DNA of 39,746 nt, taken from assembly GCA_025363505.1 (NCBI GenBank), contig JANYDV010000019.1, positions 1-39,746 on the forward strand, read 5' to 3'. The first letter of the stretch is position 1; each line of letters begins with the position of its first letter. Under the pieces are notes generated by a model, which saw only the letters and a program-made list of their open reading frames with translations, did no database searches and was not told the DNA's origin. The position numbers and the translations under genes are program-made. Positions 18,701-26,989 of the stretch are shown here, in pieces. Source of the stretch: Bacteroidota bacterium (GTDB lineage Bacteria > Bacteroidota > Ignavibacteria > Palsa-1295).

Positions 18701-19607
18701 AACGACCTTTACCAGAATGGGTTCCGGTATTGACCGATGTGAATTCTGCACGGGTCTCATTCATTACACCGATTGTTGAGTTGCGCTGGAATACACGAGC
18801 AGCAGTAACAACAGGCAATGTAAAGATCTGACCGGCGAACGGACCATAGTTGATCTGAACGCTTGAGTCAGTACGAGTAAATACGACCTGCATCTTTTGG
18901 ATGAACAGAGCATCTCTACCACGACCGTTTTCGATGAAGTTCTGATGACCAGATAACGTGCTCATACGTAAATTATAAAAATTTACATAGAATGTATCAA
19001 GCGCAGGGCTGGTACGAACGTAGACTTTTGTTGAGTCATTGCCGGTGACGAATGCAAGATCAGCAAACATTGCAGCAATGATACCTTGAGGAACTCCGCT
19101 CGGCGTATTCTTCATATCAGCGATCGGAGACTGTTTATTCGGCTGTGAATATAACGGTGGCGAACCGGCTAAGCCTTCAGAACGTGGACGGAACCCAAGA
19201 TACCCATTTGAAGAAATGGTGACCGAGTCATAATTTTGACTAAAGAAATTAAAGGTAAATCCGATAGGAAGCGGACCTGCCAAGCAATTGTCAATAGTAT
19301 CCATCGTGTTGAGATTCGCGACTTGATCCGGACGATAGAAGAAATAATTCTGTTCGCCTGGAGCAGAGAACTGACGCGGACCGCTTCTGACACGATGCCA
19401 GAGGAAAGGTTGATACGAAGTATCAACAAAGTAATAGTTCGGGCGCCATGGCAATGGAGCGTCATCGTCCGTATCAACAGCATAGTAGCCTGTTGAAAGA
19501 ACGTTGGGCTCACCGCGGCGGCTTCCCTGCGCAAACGAACGATCTGCTCCGAAAAGCATTACGCTCACCAACGCCAGAAGTGCAAGAGATAGTAGCCGAT
19601 TTTTCAT
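15792..19607 (-). CDS. Large secreted multi-domain protein with type IX C-terminal sorting domain
   Basis: 1271 residues. Signal peptide 1-26 (GADRSFAQG). An N-terminal beta-sandwich contains LPIGFTFNFFSQNYDSVTISSNGYLGF, the string seen in nidogen-like/extracellular beta domains. CKIC and CNPCG cysteine pairs occur near residues 315 and 1055. A MAM/lectin-like segment near 650-700 includes FRLRLKANDNG and DPDAWFVDNLSLQV. A fibronectin-III-like domain follows (ELTYLHGKNDNGKAVLTWATAQEKNNQGFFVERR), then a Por/type A sorting domain (NYPNPFNPSTDISFTLPEG, VIYNTLGQVVRTLVDG, GSYLYKINSG, RKMNLSK). The FnIII-plus-sorting tail is standard for FCB surface proteins. No catalytic motif is seen; a structural or adhesive role is the best guess. 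It stands alone, with terminators or gaps on both sides. Confidence 0.85.
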   Translation of the reverse strand: MKNRLLSLALLALVSVMLFGADRSFAQGSRRGEPNVLSTGYYAVDTDDDAPLPWRPNYYFVDTSYQPFLWHRVRSGPRQFSAPGEQNYFFYRPDQVANLNTMDTIDNCLAGPLPIGFTFNFFSQNYDSVTISSNGYLGFRPRSEGLAGSPPLYSQPNKQSPIADMKNTPSGVPQGIIAAMFADLAFVTGNDSTKVYVRTSPALDTFYVNFYNLRMSTLSGHQNFIENGRGRDALFIQKMQVVFTRTDSSVQINYGPFAGQIFTLPVVTAARVFQRNSTIGVMNETRAEFTSVNTGTHSGKGRWDATSNINCKICNKDFKQGGQYAVKLVRWKNIVRAISVDFPTRNYEICLGTTVAPKATYKNVSLNTQTFKVKFQIRNVVTGVAVYGRVFTLNSVLPSGQVSTATGDFATYATNPNILNQLGTFNACAVATSYDGNDNYIGDRWPFDDTVCIRVFGIRTTALPFNDPSDNYAATINFALPDQTKWVAIGPTVEEGDINTFDPPPPRYEAGSGVGTNQMLDPVIMFDRLDQAGNIYSGTRTGDTLISFPFNIGGQTKGSVAFDYQRTGKINFPLYWDGNVLQGAEKTMLNSSNSVVRAGDSMIIEFKKPAEPACNPSAGGWVQVGQIDGGNDFEFQHYSVRLDAFSTPSFTYLTNNFRFRLRLKANDNGAYPPDDDPDAWFVDNLSLQVPRKPEIEVMWVRAVTPYTHLPMSQAVSLPVYVHLANNSSDVAIAFPVRVQILDPNQNTVYWALQTVTSLRAGTDTTITMPAWNAQNAGTGGMFRIHAFLATSSYDSYTQDNGTYTDFFLDAGQPGSPQEFAYDDGSNDAPGTALVDLTASGSGSARIISQQQSRGVGYHDLSGSMAMKFRLITKDTLYGLRVYFAAGNQADDPIRLTIFKGKEGSCIPGQDTVFNALIPETRKGQLFDQYWPYYFPTPIVLAPGIYWASVSQLSLNNYFMGADISRGGGRIVVTSPQVPIIPPIYSDPFGTNIGQDLNIGDISCVYAMENIANSGNWALWTPGSGFWPPMYPSAFSNYLAWGTYICNPCGDGFFAPFYWNNAGSYNPMIRTMVSQTGILPVELTYLHGKNDNGKAVLTWATAQEKNNQGFFVERRRVDQADGFFEKISFVNGKVNSNTETGYSFVDRNVTPGTYTYRLTQMDLDGSQHVTNTVNVEIGAPTNFTLEQNYPNPFNPSTDISFTLPEGAPTKLVIYNTLGQVVRTLVDGYVKTGTTTVHFDAKDDAGNELASGSYLYKINSGSYTATRKMNLSK

Positions 19608-19841
19608 CTTGTTCTGTGATTAATTGTACTGATGAAGTTATGAATTAGAAAATTTTCGTGCCTTAAGACCCAATGATCATCCAGTACAGTTTAGGATCAT
19701 TCAAGTCAAAAAACCCGTTTCGTGGCTTTATTCACCGATTTCCGTGTGGAGCAGGCGAATTTTGAAATACTAAAATACGCAAAAAACTCTACCCCACCAT
19801 ACAAAAGACCACTTGACCCCCAAAAGGTTACAAACTATTTT

Positions 19842-20966
19842 TTAAAAAATAATGGAAAAGTGTTTTCCGGGTAATTGCCGGATAACATCATTGAACTCTA
19901 ATTCCAATAGTTGTACCAGTGCTGTTTGGACATCAACACCGCTTCGTTCTACGACAGCATCTATATAGATTGGTTCACCGGCAAGATCAAGAATAGCAAC
20001 GAGTTGCTCCTGAATTGCCGACAACCCAACACGGTTGTTTTTCTTAGGTTTTTGGGTGTTTTTTGAGTCTGAATCTAGCCATTCCATCGCCTTTAAGATA
20101 TCAACAGCGGAGCGAAAAGGTCTTGCCCGGTTCTCGGAAAGTAATAAATTGGGTCCTCGACTCATCGGACGGTCAACATCTCCGGGAAGTGCGAAGACCT
20201 CTCGATTTTGGTCAAGGGTGATCGAAGCGGTAATCATTGACCCTCCTCGATCATCACTTTCGATAATAACGCTTGCCGAAGCAAGTCCGCTGACAATTCT
20301 ATTGCGCCATGGAAAATTCTTTGCATCGGGTCGTGCCCCGTAAGCAAGCTCGGAAACGATTAAGCCTCTCCCGGAGGCGATCAACTCCTTGGCAAATGAT
20401 TTATTAGATGCCGGGTAGATCACATTTATTCCTGAACCAAGCACGGCAATGGTCGAACCACCCGCATCAAAAACAGCTCGATGTGCAACGGTATCGACTC
20501 CTGTTGCGAAACCGCTGGTGACCGTGACAGAGTGTTGTGCAAATGTTTTGCATAATTCTGTAGTGATACGTCTGCCATAATCGGTGATCGTTCGAGTACC
20601 AATAACCGCAATATTTCTATCTGACGATAGCAAGTCGATATTTCCGCTATAGAACAATAATGCCGGGGGATTAAAAATATTTCGGAGTGTCTCCGGGTAT
20701 GCTTGATCAAAAAAAGTAAGAATAGAAATATCTTGAGTTATCATATCTAAATGATTCTCAGCAGTTTCGAGTGCCTCGGTTTTTGAGGCAACACATTGTT
20801 CTGCAAGGTTGGGACCAAAGCCCGGGGTTTTTTCGAGTTGTTTAGCCGAAGCTTTAAAGGCACGCTCTGCATCCCCAAAATAGGTTCTGAGGGCGATCAA
20901 TCGTTGTGCGCCGATACCGTCGCAAAGATATAATGCATAATAATACCGAAGCTCGTCTGGGCTCAT
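19842..20966 (-). CDS. dprA: DNA-processing protein DprA (Smf)
   Basis: A 374-residue protein with three parts: an N-terminal helix-hairpin-helix region (GAQRLIALRTYFG, KTPGFGPNLAEQCV), a Rossmann-like DprA core (NIAVIGTRTITDYGRRI, VTSGFATGVDTVAHRAVF, TIAVLGSGINVIYPASN, FPWRNRIVSGLASASVIIE, REVFALPGD), and a C-terminal winged helix (QEQLVAILDLAGEPIYIDAVVERSGVD). DprA loads RecA on incoming single-stranded DNA during transformation. The usual SGSL(I/M)TA loop appears as GGSMITA, and the usual GR.VFA is NREVFA; both are mild variants. It starts 16 nt after the enoyl-CoA hydratase gene and ends the operon. Confidence 0.92.
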   Translation of the reverse strand: MSPDELRYYYALYLCDGIGAQRLIALRTYFGDAERAFKASAKQLEKTPGFGPNLAEQCVASKTEALETAENHLDMITQDISILTFFDQAYPETLRNIFNPPALLFYSGNIDLLSSDRNIAVIGTRTITDYGRRITTELCKTFAQHSVTVTSGFATGVDTVAHRAVFDAGGSTIAVLGSGINVIYPASNKSFAKELIASGRGLIVSELAYGARPDAKNFPWRNRIVSGLASASVIIESDDRGGSMITASITLDQNREVFALPGDVDRPMSRGPNLLLSENRARPFRSAVDILKAMEWLDSDSKNTQKPKKNNRVGLSAIQEQLVAILDLAGEPIYIDAVVERSGVDVQTALVQLLELEFNDVIRQLPGKHFSIIF

Positions 20967-20981
20967 ATTAGAGAGACATTT

Positions 20982-21782
20982 TTATTTTCCTTGGAATTGA
21001 GCTTTGCGTTTTTCAAGGAAAGCAGACGTGCCTTCATGAAAATCAGCGGTGGTGGTAAGCTGTCCGAAACATTCGGCTTCTCTGCCAAGACCCTCATCAA
21101 TAGATTCATCTATTCCTTCAACGATACATTCGAGAGCAGCACTGATTGCCAGTGGTGCTTTCGATGCTATCGTCATTGCCATTGACACAGCCGTCGGGAG
21201 TAGGTCGTCGATAGGGACCACACGAGCAACGAGACCTTGTTCGAGTGCTTCGCGAGCATCCATTTGCCTTCCGGTTAAGATCAGATCAGTAGCCATTGTT
21301 CTGCCGAGAACACGCGTCAGGCGTTGGGTGCCGCCATACCCCGGAATAATACCGAGATTTACCTCGGGCTGTCCGAATTTTGCATTGTCCGAACAAATTC
21401 TAATATGGCAAGCTAACGCTAATTCACAGCCTCCGCCAAGAGCAAATCCATTGACGGCGGCGATAAATGGTTTTGGAGAAGTCTCGATCAAGCTAAAAAC
21501 GGACTGTCCCATCAGCGCAAATTCTCGCCCTTCTTCGGGATCATTGAGTGCTGCGAGTTCTGAAATATCAGCTCCGGCTACGAAAGCCTTTCCGCCTTTG
21601 CCGGTAATAATGACTGATCGGACGTCGTCGCGCATTCTCAAATCTGTGACTAAATGTCGCAGATCATCAAGTACTGCCGACGAAAGTGAATTTAATTTTT
21701 CCGGACGGTTGATCGTGATCGTCGCTACGAGAGCATCAATCGAACATTCAAGTGTTTGGTAGTCACCAATAGTGTTTGGCAT
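20982..21782 (-). CDS. Enoyl-CoA hydratase / crotonase family
   Basis: A 266-residue crotonase. The oxyanion-hole and catalytic blocks are intact: KAFVAGADISEL, PFIAAVNGFALGGGCELALACHIRI (first catalytic Glu) and KFGQPEVNLGIIPGYGGTQRL (second catalytic Glu), followed by GLVARVVPIDDL. Having both glutamates points to true hydration of 2-enoyl-CoA (short-chain beta-oxidation or butyryl/crotonyl-CoA metabolism). Substrate length cannot be read. It lies between lpxD and dprA, separated by 42 and 15 nt, so it probably shares their transcript without an obvious functional link. Confidence 0.93.
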   Translation of the reverse strand: MPNTIGDYQTLECSIDALVATITINRPEKLNSLSSAVLDDLRHLVTDLRMRDDVRSVIITGKGGKAFVAGADISELAALNDPEEGREFALMGQSVFSLIETSPKPFIAAVNGFALGGGCELALACHIRICSDNAKFGQPEVNLGIIPGYGGTQRLTRVLGRTMATDLILTGRQMDAREALEQGLVARVVPIDDLLPTAVSMAMTIASKAPLAISAALECIVEGIDESIDEGLGREAECFGQLTTTADFHEGTSAFLEKRKAQFQGK

Positions 21783-21824
21783 TTGGGTACGATGTAAAAA
21801 ATATAGTAACGAATTTTGGTATAA

Positions 21825-22811
21825 CTACTTCTGCGCCTTGCGAAGTTTCTCTTCTAATATCCGCACTCTCTCCAGAAGGTCAGGAAGCATACGGAGAGCG
21901 GCTTCTTGTCGAAATGCTTTTCGCACTTCTTTTGCCGGTGCTCCTTGATAAACTCCGGGTTTCGTTAAAGATTTTGATACTCCCGATTGTGCGATGATCG
22001 TAACTCCATCTGCTGTATGGATATGTCCGATCATTCCGACCTGGCCGGCGATCTGATTTTCTTTACCGATCTTTGTGGAGCCGGAGATTCCTGTTTGCGC
22101 GGCAATGACAGTATCTTCACCAATTTCGACGTTATGAGCGATATGCACCAGATTATCAAGTTTCACACCACGACGAATAATGGTGTTGCTTATCGCAGCT
22201 CTATCTATTGTACAGTTGGCGCCGATCTCGACATCATCTTCGATGACCACGCCTCCGGTTTGAGGTACTTTGAAATAACTTCCGTCACTACTTTTCGCAA
22301 AACCAAACCCATCATAACCAATGACAGTCCCTGCGCCGATGACTACATTCGCTCCGATTGTTACGCCGTCATAGATAGTGCAGTTCGGATGGATGACCGT
22401 TCCTTCGCCGACCACAACATTATGTGCAATAAATGTATGAGCCCCAATGGTAGCTGTCAAAGCGATTACGGCATCGGGGTTGATCACGGCAGTTCGGTCA
22501 AGCCGCTCTGAAAAAACCGATATTCTCGGATTTAATATTGCCGATGCTTTTGCAAAGGCTAAATATGGGTCTTCGCACCGGAGTAATCGAGGTGTTGTAC
22601 CAGATTTTTCAGGCATGACAAATTCTAAACCGACAATAACAGCACGAGCATTCGTCTCGGAAATAAAATGTTCGTATGTCGGATTTGCAATAAAACTGAT
22701 AGTATGTTCATTCGCATCGGTAATCGTTGCGACCGAAGTAATCTCAATGCCTTCGGCATTTCCGTCAATTCTTACGATGTCAATCTTTTTTGCAAGCTCG
22801 TGAAGTAGCAT
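21825..22811 (-). CDS. lpxD: UDP-3-O-(3-hydroxyacyl)glucosamine N-acyltransferase LpxD
   Basis: A 328-residue trimeric beta-helix acyltransferase that adds the N-linked acyl chain, the third step of lipid A synthesis after LpxA and LpxC. An N-terminal uridine-binding domain ([25 protein letters not shown]) precedes hexapeptide repeats ([17 protein letters not shown]). Signature blocks are [21 protein letters not shown], and [33 protein letters not shown] (catalytic His in HIAHN). A C-terminal helix ([19 protein letters not shown]) may bind acyl carrier protein. It begins 11 nt after the second skp gene, the usual skp-lpxD neighbourhood, but lpxC/fabZ and lpxA lie in a separate plus-strand operon. 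Confidence 0.95.
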   Translation of the reverse strand: MLLHELAKKIDIVRIDGNAEGIEITSVATITDANEHTISFIANPTYEHFISETNARAVIVGLEFVMPEKSGTTPRLLRCEDPYLAFAKASAILNPRISVFSERLDRTAVINPDAVIALTATIGAHTFIAHNVVVGEGTVIHPNCTIYDGVTIGANVVIGAGTVIGYDGFGFAKSSDGSYFKVPQTGGVVIEDDVEIGANCTIDRAAISNTIIRRGVKLDNLVHIAHNVEIGEDTVIAAQTGISGSTKIGKENQIAGQVGMIGHIHTADGVTIIAQSGVSKSLTKPGVYQGAPAKEVRKAFRQEAALRMLPDLLERVRILEEKLRKAQK

Positions 22812-22822
22812 AACAATACGTT

Positions 22823-23515
22823 TTAGTGCGGCTGTGCTTGCGGGTCAAGTTGAATTGGCGGTCTTCTTGAGGGGTCGGTTTGTGACGGCGGCTGTGGCTG
22901 ACCACGTTGGTCCGGCGGAGGCATATTTGTCTGTTGTTGCTGTTTCGTGTTATTAATCAACGGAACACTGAAAATATCGTTTGTTTCAAGACCGAGTTTT
23001 TTTGCGACGGCATTTGTCAGGTCAAATTTTGCATTGGTGTAGAGCAGGGCAATCTCTTTCGAACTTTTGTCGAAAACGTAATCATACTTTGATTCAAGAG
23101 CAACATCTTCAATAGCTTTGAGTAGTTTATCGTATGCCGGTTTCATCAGCCCTTCTTGTTGAGTAACCAGTTCGCCGTTCGGTCCGTATTTTGTCTGGCG
23201 ATATTGATCAATACGTTTTTTTAATTCTGAAATATCCAGTTCGGCTGCGGAGCGTTCGGGGTCACTCATAATTAATTTTTTACGTTCATAGTCTATCCGC
23301 TTGCGGTTGAGTTCGGTTTCCAGATCGGCTACCTCTTTGTTCCATTGCGAAACGAACTGGTTCAGATGCGACTCAGCATCCATCGCTTCGGGAAGTTGCT
23401 TTAAGAGCTTCATAGCATCAACGTAGGCGATGCGGTTTTGTGCAGATGCTTGCTGCTGAAGAATAAACAGCAACGCTATTACACCCAGACAGTTAAAATA
23501 ACGACGAAGATTCAT
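22823..23515 (-). CDS. OmpH/Skp-like periplasmic chaperone with Q/P-rich tail
   Basis: A 230-residue exported protein. After a signal peptide (ending QASAQ) comes the Skp-like start [17 protein letters not shown], a long charged helical hairpin ([37 protein letters not shown]) and the closing fold block [33 protein letters not shown]. The last 45 residues are glutamine- and proline-rich ([22 protein letters not shown]), absent from ordinary Skp, and look unstructured. Skp proteins hold outer-membrane proteins in the periplasm before barrel assembly. It is the second of two paralogues and begins 37 nt after a hairpin that follows the first. Confidence 0.88.
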   Translation of the reverse strand: MNLRRYFNCLGVIALLFILQQQASAQNRIAYVDAMKLLKQLPEAMDAESHLNQFVSQWNKEVADLETELNRKRIDYERKKLIMSDPERSAAELDISELKKRIDQYRQTKYGPNGELVTQQEGLMKPAYDKLLKAIEDVALESKYDYVFDKSSKEIALLYTNAKFDLTNAVAKKLGLETNDIFSVPLINNTKQQQQTNMPPPDQRGQPQPPSQTDPSRRPPIQLDPQAQPH

Positions 23516-23551
23516 ACGATAATAAAATTAACGACTAAGGAGAAAATCAAA

Positions 23552-23584
23552 ACGCGTTTGCTCCTATAGTAGAAGCAAACGCGT
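23552..23584 (-). terminator. Hairpin between the two skp-like genes
   Basis: A perfect 11-bp inverted repeat (ACGCGTTTGCT / AGCAAACGCGT) around an 11-nt loop lies 42 nt downstream of the first skp gene. On the minus strand it is followed by TTTGATTTTC, a short weak U tract, so partial termination or transcript-end protection is as likely as full termination. Confidence 0.62.
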
Positions 23585-23625
23585 CTTAAAAAAATGCCCG
23601 TAAAATAGGGAAGAAAGGTCTACCC

Positions 23626-24153
23626 TTACTTCAATGCTTTCTTTACGTCATCGGTAATGTCGGTAACGCCATCAGCGTTCACGTAAACGACATTGCCTTT
23701 ATCAAGGATCACATCAAGCTTTTTCTTCTTGGCGATCGAAGCAACAGCAGCCTGAATCTTTTCGAGAATTGGCTTTACCATTTCGTTTCTTGCCTTCAGA
23801 ACCAAACCATCCTGTTGGTTGAATCTTGAATTTTGGTAATCTTGAATGTTACGACCTAAGACATCAAGCTCAGCCTGAGCTTTTTGCTTAGCGTCCTCAG
23901 ACATTGTGGAAAGAATTTTCTTGTAGCCTTCAGCTTTTTCCTGAGCGGCTTTGTTCATCATGGTCAAGGTGTCGGTATAGAGCGCACTGATAGCTTTGAT
24001 CTTTTCGTCTGCCTTTTTGGCATCTTCGAATGATCCGAGCACATCGTTACCACTTACGACACCGATTTTCTGTGCGTATGTCTTGATCGAGCCGGTTGAG
24101 AGCAAAGCAGCAATAACGGCTGCAAAGAAAAATAAACGTTTAACGGATAGCAT
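23626..24153 (-). CDS. OmpH/Skp-like periplasmic chaperone
   Basis: A 175-residue Skp-family protein. Signal peptide ends at KTYAQ; the mature start KIGVVSGNDVLGSFEDAKKADEKI, the alanine/lysine-rich helical arms (AQEKAEGYKKILSTMSEDAKQKAQAEL) and the final KKKLDVILDKGNVVYVNADGVTDITDDVKKAL match the family. It would chaperone unfolded outer-membrane proteins in the periplasm. A very strong ribosome site (AGGAGGA) precedes the ATG, suggesting high expression. It heads the run skp-skp-lpxD-ECH-dprA, but a hairpin separates it from the rest, so it may be made in excess. Confidence 0.9.
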   Translation of the reverse strand: MLSVKRLFFFAAVIAALLSTGSIKTYAQKIGVVSGNDVLGSFEDAKKADEKIKAISALYTDTLTMMNKAAQEKAEGYKKILSTMSEDAKQKAQAELDVLGRNIQDYQNSRFNQQDGLVLKARNEMVKPILEKIQAAVASIAKKKKLDVILDKGNVVYVNADGVTDITDDVKKALK

Positions 24154-24333
24154 TGTAGGTTTTTCCTCCTAAAGTTGCGTTAATAAACAGGGTCTAACCC
24201 CATTGAAAATTGACGCTTGTAAAGTGATTTTATATGGCAAAAGTTTCATTTTTTTGCCTGCTCATACCCTTACGGGAGCTTTTGGCAAGGGTTACAAGGG
24301 TGAATAATTAGTAATGCTATACCCTCAAGGGGC

Positions 24334-24966
24334 TTAATGAATCTTAAAAATATCACGAAGGATCGGCTTCAAACCAGCAAAAAACCACTCTACGGCTATC
24401 ACCATTTCGATGAGTCCCATAAGGCGGAGCACTACTTTGTTGCCACTTTCACCGACGAGTTTTAATATTTTATTGCCACTGATGAGTGCTACAAATCCCA
24501 GCGAGACAATCAAAAACGTCATTCCCAGAACTATTGACTGCTCAGCAACAGTCTCCCCTTGGTTCATTAATACGATAATGGTGGTGATAGCCCCCGGACC
24601 GCAGATCATCGGGATACCGAGTGGGGTAATAGCAATATCTTGCATATATTGCTTTCGGGTTGTCTGCTCGTCGTAGTTAGTTCTCGTCAGACGTGCCTGA
24701 AGCATCTCGTAGCCCATAATAAAGAAGATAACACCCCCGACCAAACGAAAGCTGTGGATAGAAATTTGAAAGAACTTAAAAACAAATTGTCCGGTAAGTG
24801 CAAAAAAGATTAGGGTGATCAGGGCTGTAATTGATGCACGCAGTGCCACCCTCCTAACTTCTTTCGGGGTCAGCGATGCAGTCATCGAGTTGAACACGGG
24901 GATAATACTGATGGGATTGACCATCGTAAAAAGCGACACAAAACAGAGTAATGTAAAAGCAAACAT
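24334..24966 (-). CDS. MarC-family integral membrane protein
   Basis: A 210-residue six-helix membrane protein of the MarC/UPF0056 family: FVSLFTMVNPISIIPVFNSMTASLTPKE at the N-terminus, FRLVGGVIFFIMGYEMLQ, DIAITPLGIPMICGPGAITTIIVLM and LRLMGLIEMVIAVEWFFAGL. Function of the family is unsettled; the old link to multiple antibiotic resistance was not upheld. It begins 3 nt after the cysS stop, so it is co-transcribed with cysS. Confidence 0.92.
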   Translation of the reverse strand: MFAFTLLCFVSLFTMVNPISIIPVFNSMTASLTPKEVRRVALRASITALITLIFFALTGQFVFKFFQISIHSFRLVGGVIFFIMGYEMLQARLTRTNYDEQTTRKQYMQDIAITPLGIPMICGPGAITTIIVLMNQGETVAEQSIVLGMTFLIVSLGFVALISGNKILKLVGESGNKVVLRLMGLIEMVIAVEWFFAGLKPILRDIFKIH

Positions 24967-24969
24967 ACG

Positions 24970-26415
24970 TTATTTTACACTCCAAGTCGTTGTGCCATCT
25001 TTTGCATCTTCGAGCAATACCCCTGCTGATTCGAGGTCGTTTCGAATAGCATCACTCATTTTATAATCTTTGTTGATTCGAGCTTCTTTGCGCCAGCTGA
25101 TGATGGTCTCGATCACATTATGAAGCACGTCGTCGTTTTGAGCATTGCCAGATTGCTCGTTTGGTATAATGCCGAGGATTCCACCTCCGAGAACATTCCA
25201 GAGGTGAAACAACGATCGTAAAGTCTTTGGATCACCGTCTGACAACAATGCTTCGTTGGTAATTCTCGAAAGATCGAAGAGCTGTGCAATGCCTTTCGGA
25301 GTATTGAAGTCATCATTCATATCATCGACAAATTGCCGGACAATGGGATGGGCAAGCTCTTCGGTTGTGAGCGTACCAATCTCGACAACGCCAACTTTAT
25401 CGCGGAGCTTCGCAAATGTTGCAAGCAATTTTTTGTACCCGGTATCAGCCGCAACGATCGCCTCGGTCTTGAATTCGGTGGTACTGCGATAGTGTGACTG
25501 AAGAAGAAAAAAGCGAAGTGTCATGGGGTCGAATTGCTGAAAGAGATCTTTCAGATAACTCGAATTACCTAATGACTTCCCCATTTTTTTGCCATCGACG
25601 GTCACCATATTATGGTGCATCCAATAATGGACAAATTGTTTGCCGGTTGAGGACTCACTTTGGGCTATCTCGCATTCATGATGCGGAAACTGATTTTCTA
25701 TTCCACCACCGTGAATATCAAATGTCTCGCCGAGATATTTCATGCTCATTGCCGAACACTCGATATGCCACCCCGGAAATCCATCGCCCCAAGGCGAAGC
25801 CCACCGCATGATATGTCCTTGTTCGGCTTTTTTCCAGAGTGCAAAATCTTGCGGGTTGCGCTTGTCGCTTCGGGTCTCGACTCTGCCGGAGGCTTCCTGA
25901 TCATCGGCTTTGCGACCGGAGAGTTTTCCGTACTCTGCATCTTTTGAGACTTCGAAATATACATTACCACCTGCTTCATAGGCAAACCCTTTGGCGATGA
26001 GGTCTTTGATAATTTCGATCTGTTCTATAATATGACCTGATGCTCGCGGAGCAATATCCGGTGGCAACACATTGAGTCTTGTCATCTCGTCGAAGAAAGA
26101 CCGAGTGTAGGTCTCGGCGATCTGCATCGGGTGTTGCTTTGTTTCGATGCCTTTCTTTACGAGCTTGTCTTCGCCTTCGTCTGCGTCGTCGGTCAAGTGC
26201 CCGACATCGGTGATGTTTAAGACATAGGTAACTTTATAGCCCAGAAAGCAAAGATAACGACGAACAACATCGAATGTAATGTAACTTTTAGCATGTCCGA
26301 TATGGGTATCTGAATAGACGGTTGGTCCGCAGACATACATTCCGACCTTGTTCGGTTCGATCGGTTGAAAAGTCTCTTTGCTTCGACTGAGGGTGTTATA
26401 TATAGATAATGCCAT
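24970..26415 (-). CDS. cysS: Cysteinyl-tRNA synthetase
   Basis: Class I aminoacyl-tRNA synthetase charging tRNA-Cys. The active-site signature is HIGHAKSY (residues about 38-45), with the zinc ligands in YVCGPTVY, GWHIECSAMS and FPHHECE, and the KMSKS loop as GKKMGKSLGN. The C-terminal part has the DALR-like helices (FVDDMNDDFNTPKGIAQLFDL). The track start at 26424 is a GTG; the ATG at 26415 (MALSIYNTLSR) matches the usual start, giving 481 residues. marC follows 3 nt later. The 259 nt between this start and the divergent lipoprotein gene hold the promoter at 26546..26577. Confidence 0.95.
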   Translation of the reverse strand: MALSIYNTLSRSKETFQPIEPNKVGMYVCGPTVYSDTHIGHAKSYITFDVVRRYLCFLGYKVTYVLNITDVGHLTDDADEGEDKLVKKGIETKQHPMQIAETYTRSFFDEMTRLNVLPPDIAPRASGHIIEQIEIIKDLIAKGFAYEAGGNVYFEVSKDAEYGKLSGRKADDQEASGRVETRSDKRNPQDFALWKKAEQGHIMRWASPWGDGFPGWHIECSAMSMKYLGETFDIHGGGIENQFPHHECEIAQSESSTGKQFVHYWMHHNMVTVDGKKMGKSLGNSSYLKDLFQQFDPMTLRFFLLQSHYRSTTEFKTEAIVAADTGYKKLLATFAKLRDKVGVVEIGTLTTEELAHPIVRQFVDDMNDDFNTPKGIAQLFDLSRITNEALLSDGDPKTLRSLFHLWNVLGGGILGIIPNEQSGNAQNDDVLHNVIETIISWRKEARINKDYKMSDAIRNDLESAGVLLEDAKDGTTTWSVK

Positions 26416-26545
26416 AGACGACACTCAACGTTTGGGAAGCTGTTTCGGGTTCAGATATTGCTCTGTTGCGCCAAAGGATGCGCTAGGGAGGCGGCAAGTA
26501 TGAGGAAAGTACGTCAAATTTAGGTGAAACGCTTTTTGCGGTTTT

Positions 26546-26577
26546 TTTGTCTTAGGTCGGCAAATTCCGTATATTTG
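26546..26577 (+). promoter_or_regulatory. Bacteroidota-type promoter (TTTG-N20-TATATTTG)
   Basis: TTTG (26546..26549), a 20-nt spacer and TATATTTG (26570..26577) match the primary-sigma consensus TTTG-N19/21-TAnnTTTG of Bacteroidota exactly. It lies about 115 nt before the small lipoprotein ATG. The segment AATTCCGTATATTTG recurs word for word before the cytochrome oxidase operon. Confidence 0.72.
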
Positions 26578-26691
26578 CAACTGAGTGTTTTTAATTAAGA
26601 AGTTATGCACAACTGAATCCCTATCATCAAAAGTAGGGAATAGGGGTGTATTACTTGTTTTTTTCACTAATAAATGATTGAGGTAATTACA

Positions 26692-26910
26692 ATGAGGCTT
26701 CGTAATATCCTTGTGCTTTGTGCTTTGACAGCTATGTCTGTTGGTGTTATTTCATGCGGTAAAAAGGCTGAAGAAGTCAAGCCCGCTGATTCTGTAATGG
26801 TTGCACCAGCTCCGGCTCCTGCAACAACTACAACAACAACTACGACTACTACGGTTGTTGACTCGACCAAAAAGGACGAGATGAAAAAAGACGAAATGAA
26901 GAAGAAATAA
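26692..26910 (+). CDS. Small threonine/lysine-rich lipoprotein
   Basis: The ATG at 26692 (MRLRNILVLCALTAMS) is preferred over the track start at 26674 because it opens a lipoprotein signal ending VGVISCG (lipid Cys about residue 22). The mature protein is only about 51 residues: KKAEEVKPADS, an alanine/proline stretch, a run of about ten threonines, and a charged C-terminal repeat (KKDEMKKDEMKKK). It is probably a small, abundant, unstructured envelope lipoprotein. An exact Bacteroidota-type promoter lies upstream and a strong terminator downstream, so it is a single-gene unit. The minus-strand ORF across it is a shadow. Family unknown. Confidence 0.78.
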   Translation: MRLRNILVLCALTAMSVGVISCGKKAEEVKPADSVMVAPAPAPATTTTTTTTTTVVDSTKKDEMKKDEMKKK

Positions 26911-26932
26911 TTTTCTTTCAATTTGTTCTAGT

Positions 26933-26962
26933 AAAAAGGCTCCGAGTGATCGGAGCCTTTTT
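26933..26962. terminator. Bidirectional terminator between convergent lipoprotein genes
   Basis: AAAAAGGCTCCG, loop AGTGAT, CGGAGCCTTTTT: a perfect 12-bp stem with A and T runs on both sides, serving the plus-strand small lipoprotein and the minus-strand gene ending at 26990. Confidence 0.92.
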
Positions 26963-26989
26963 CTGTTTAAAGAATTATGAAGTAGTCGA

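Noticed and set aside
21049-21762. 237-aa plus-strand ORF opposite the enoyl-CoA hydratase
   Set aside because: The hydratase on the other strand has all catalytic residues; this frame is serine/arginine-rich noise.
26425-26667. 80-aa minus-strand ORF between cysS and the small lipoprotein
   Set aside because: Overlaps the promoter region, shows no domain or membrane pattern, and has unusual composition; judged intergenic.
26667-26921. 84-aa minus-strand ORF with a valine run
   Set aside because: The valine run is the complement of the threonine tract in the real plus-strand lipoprotein.
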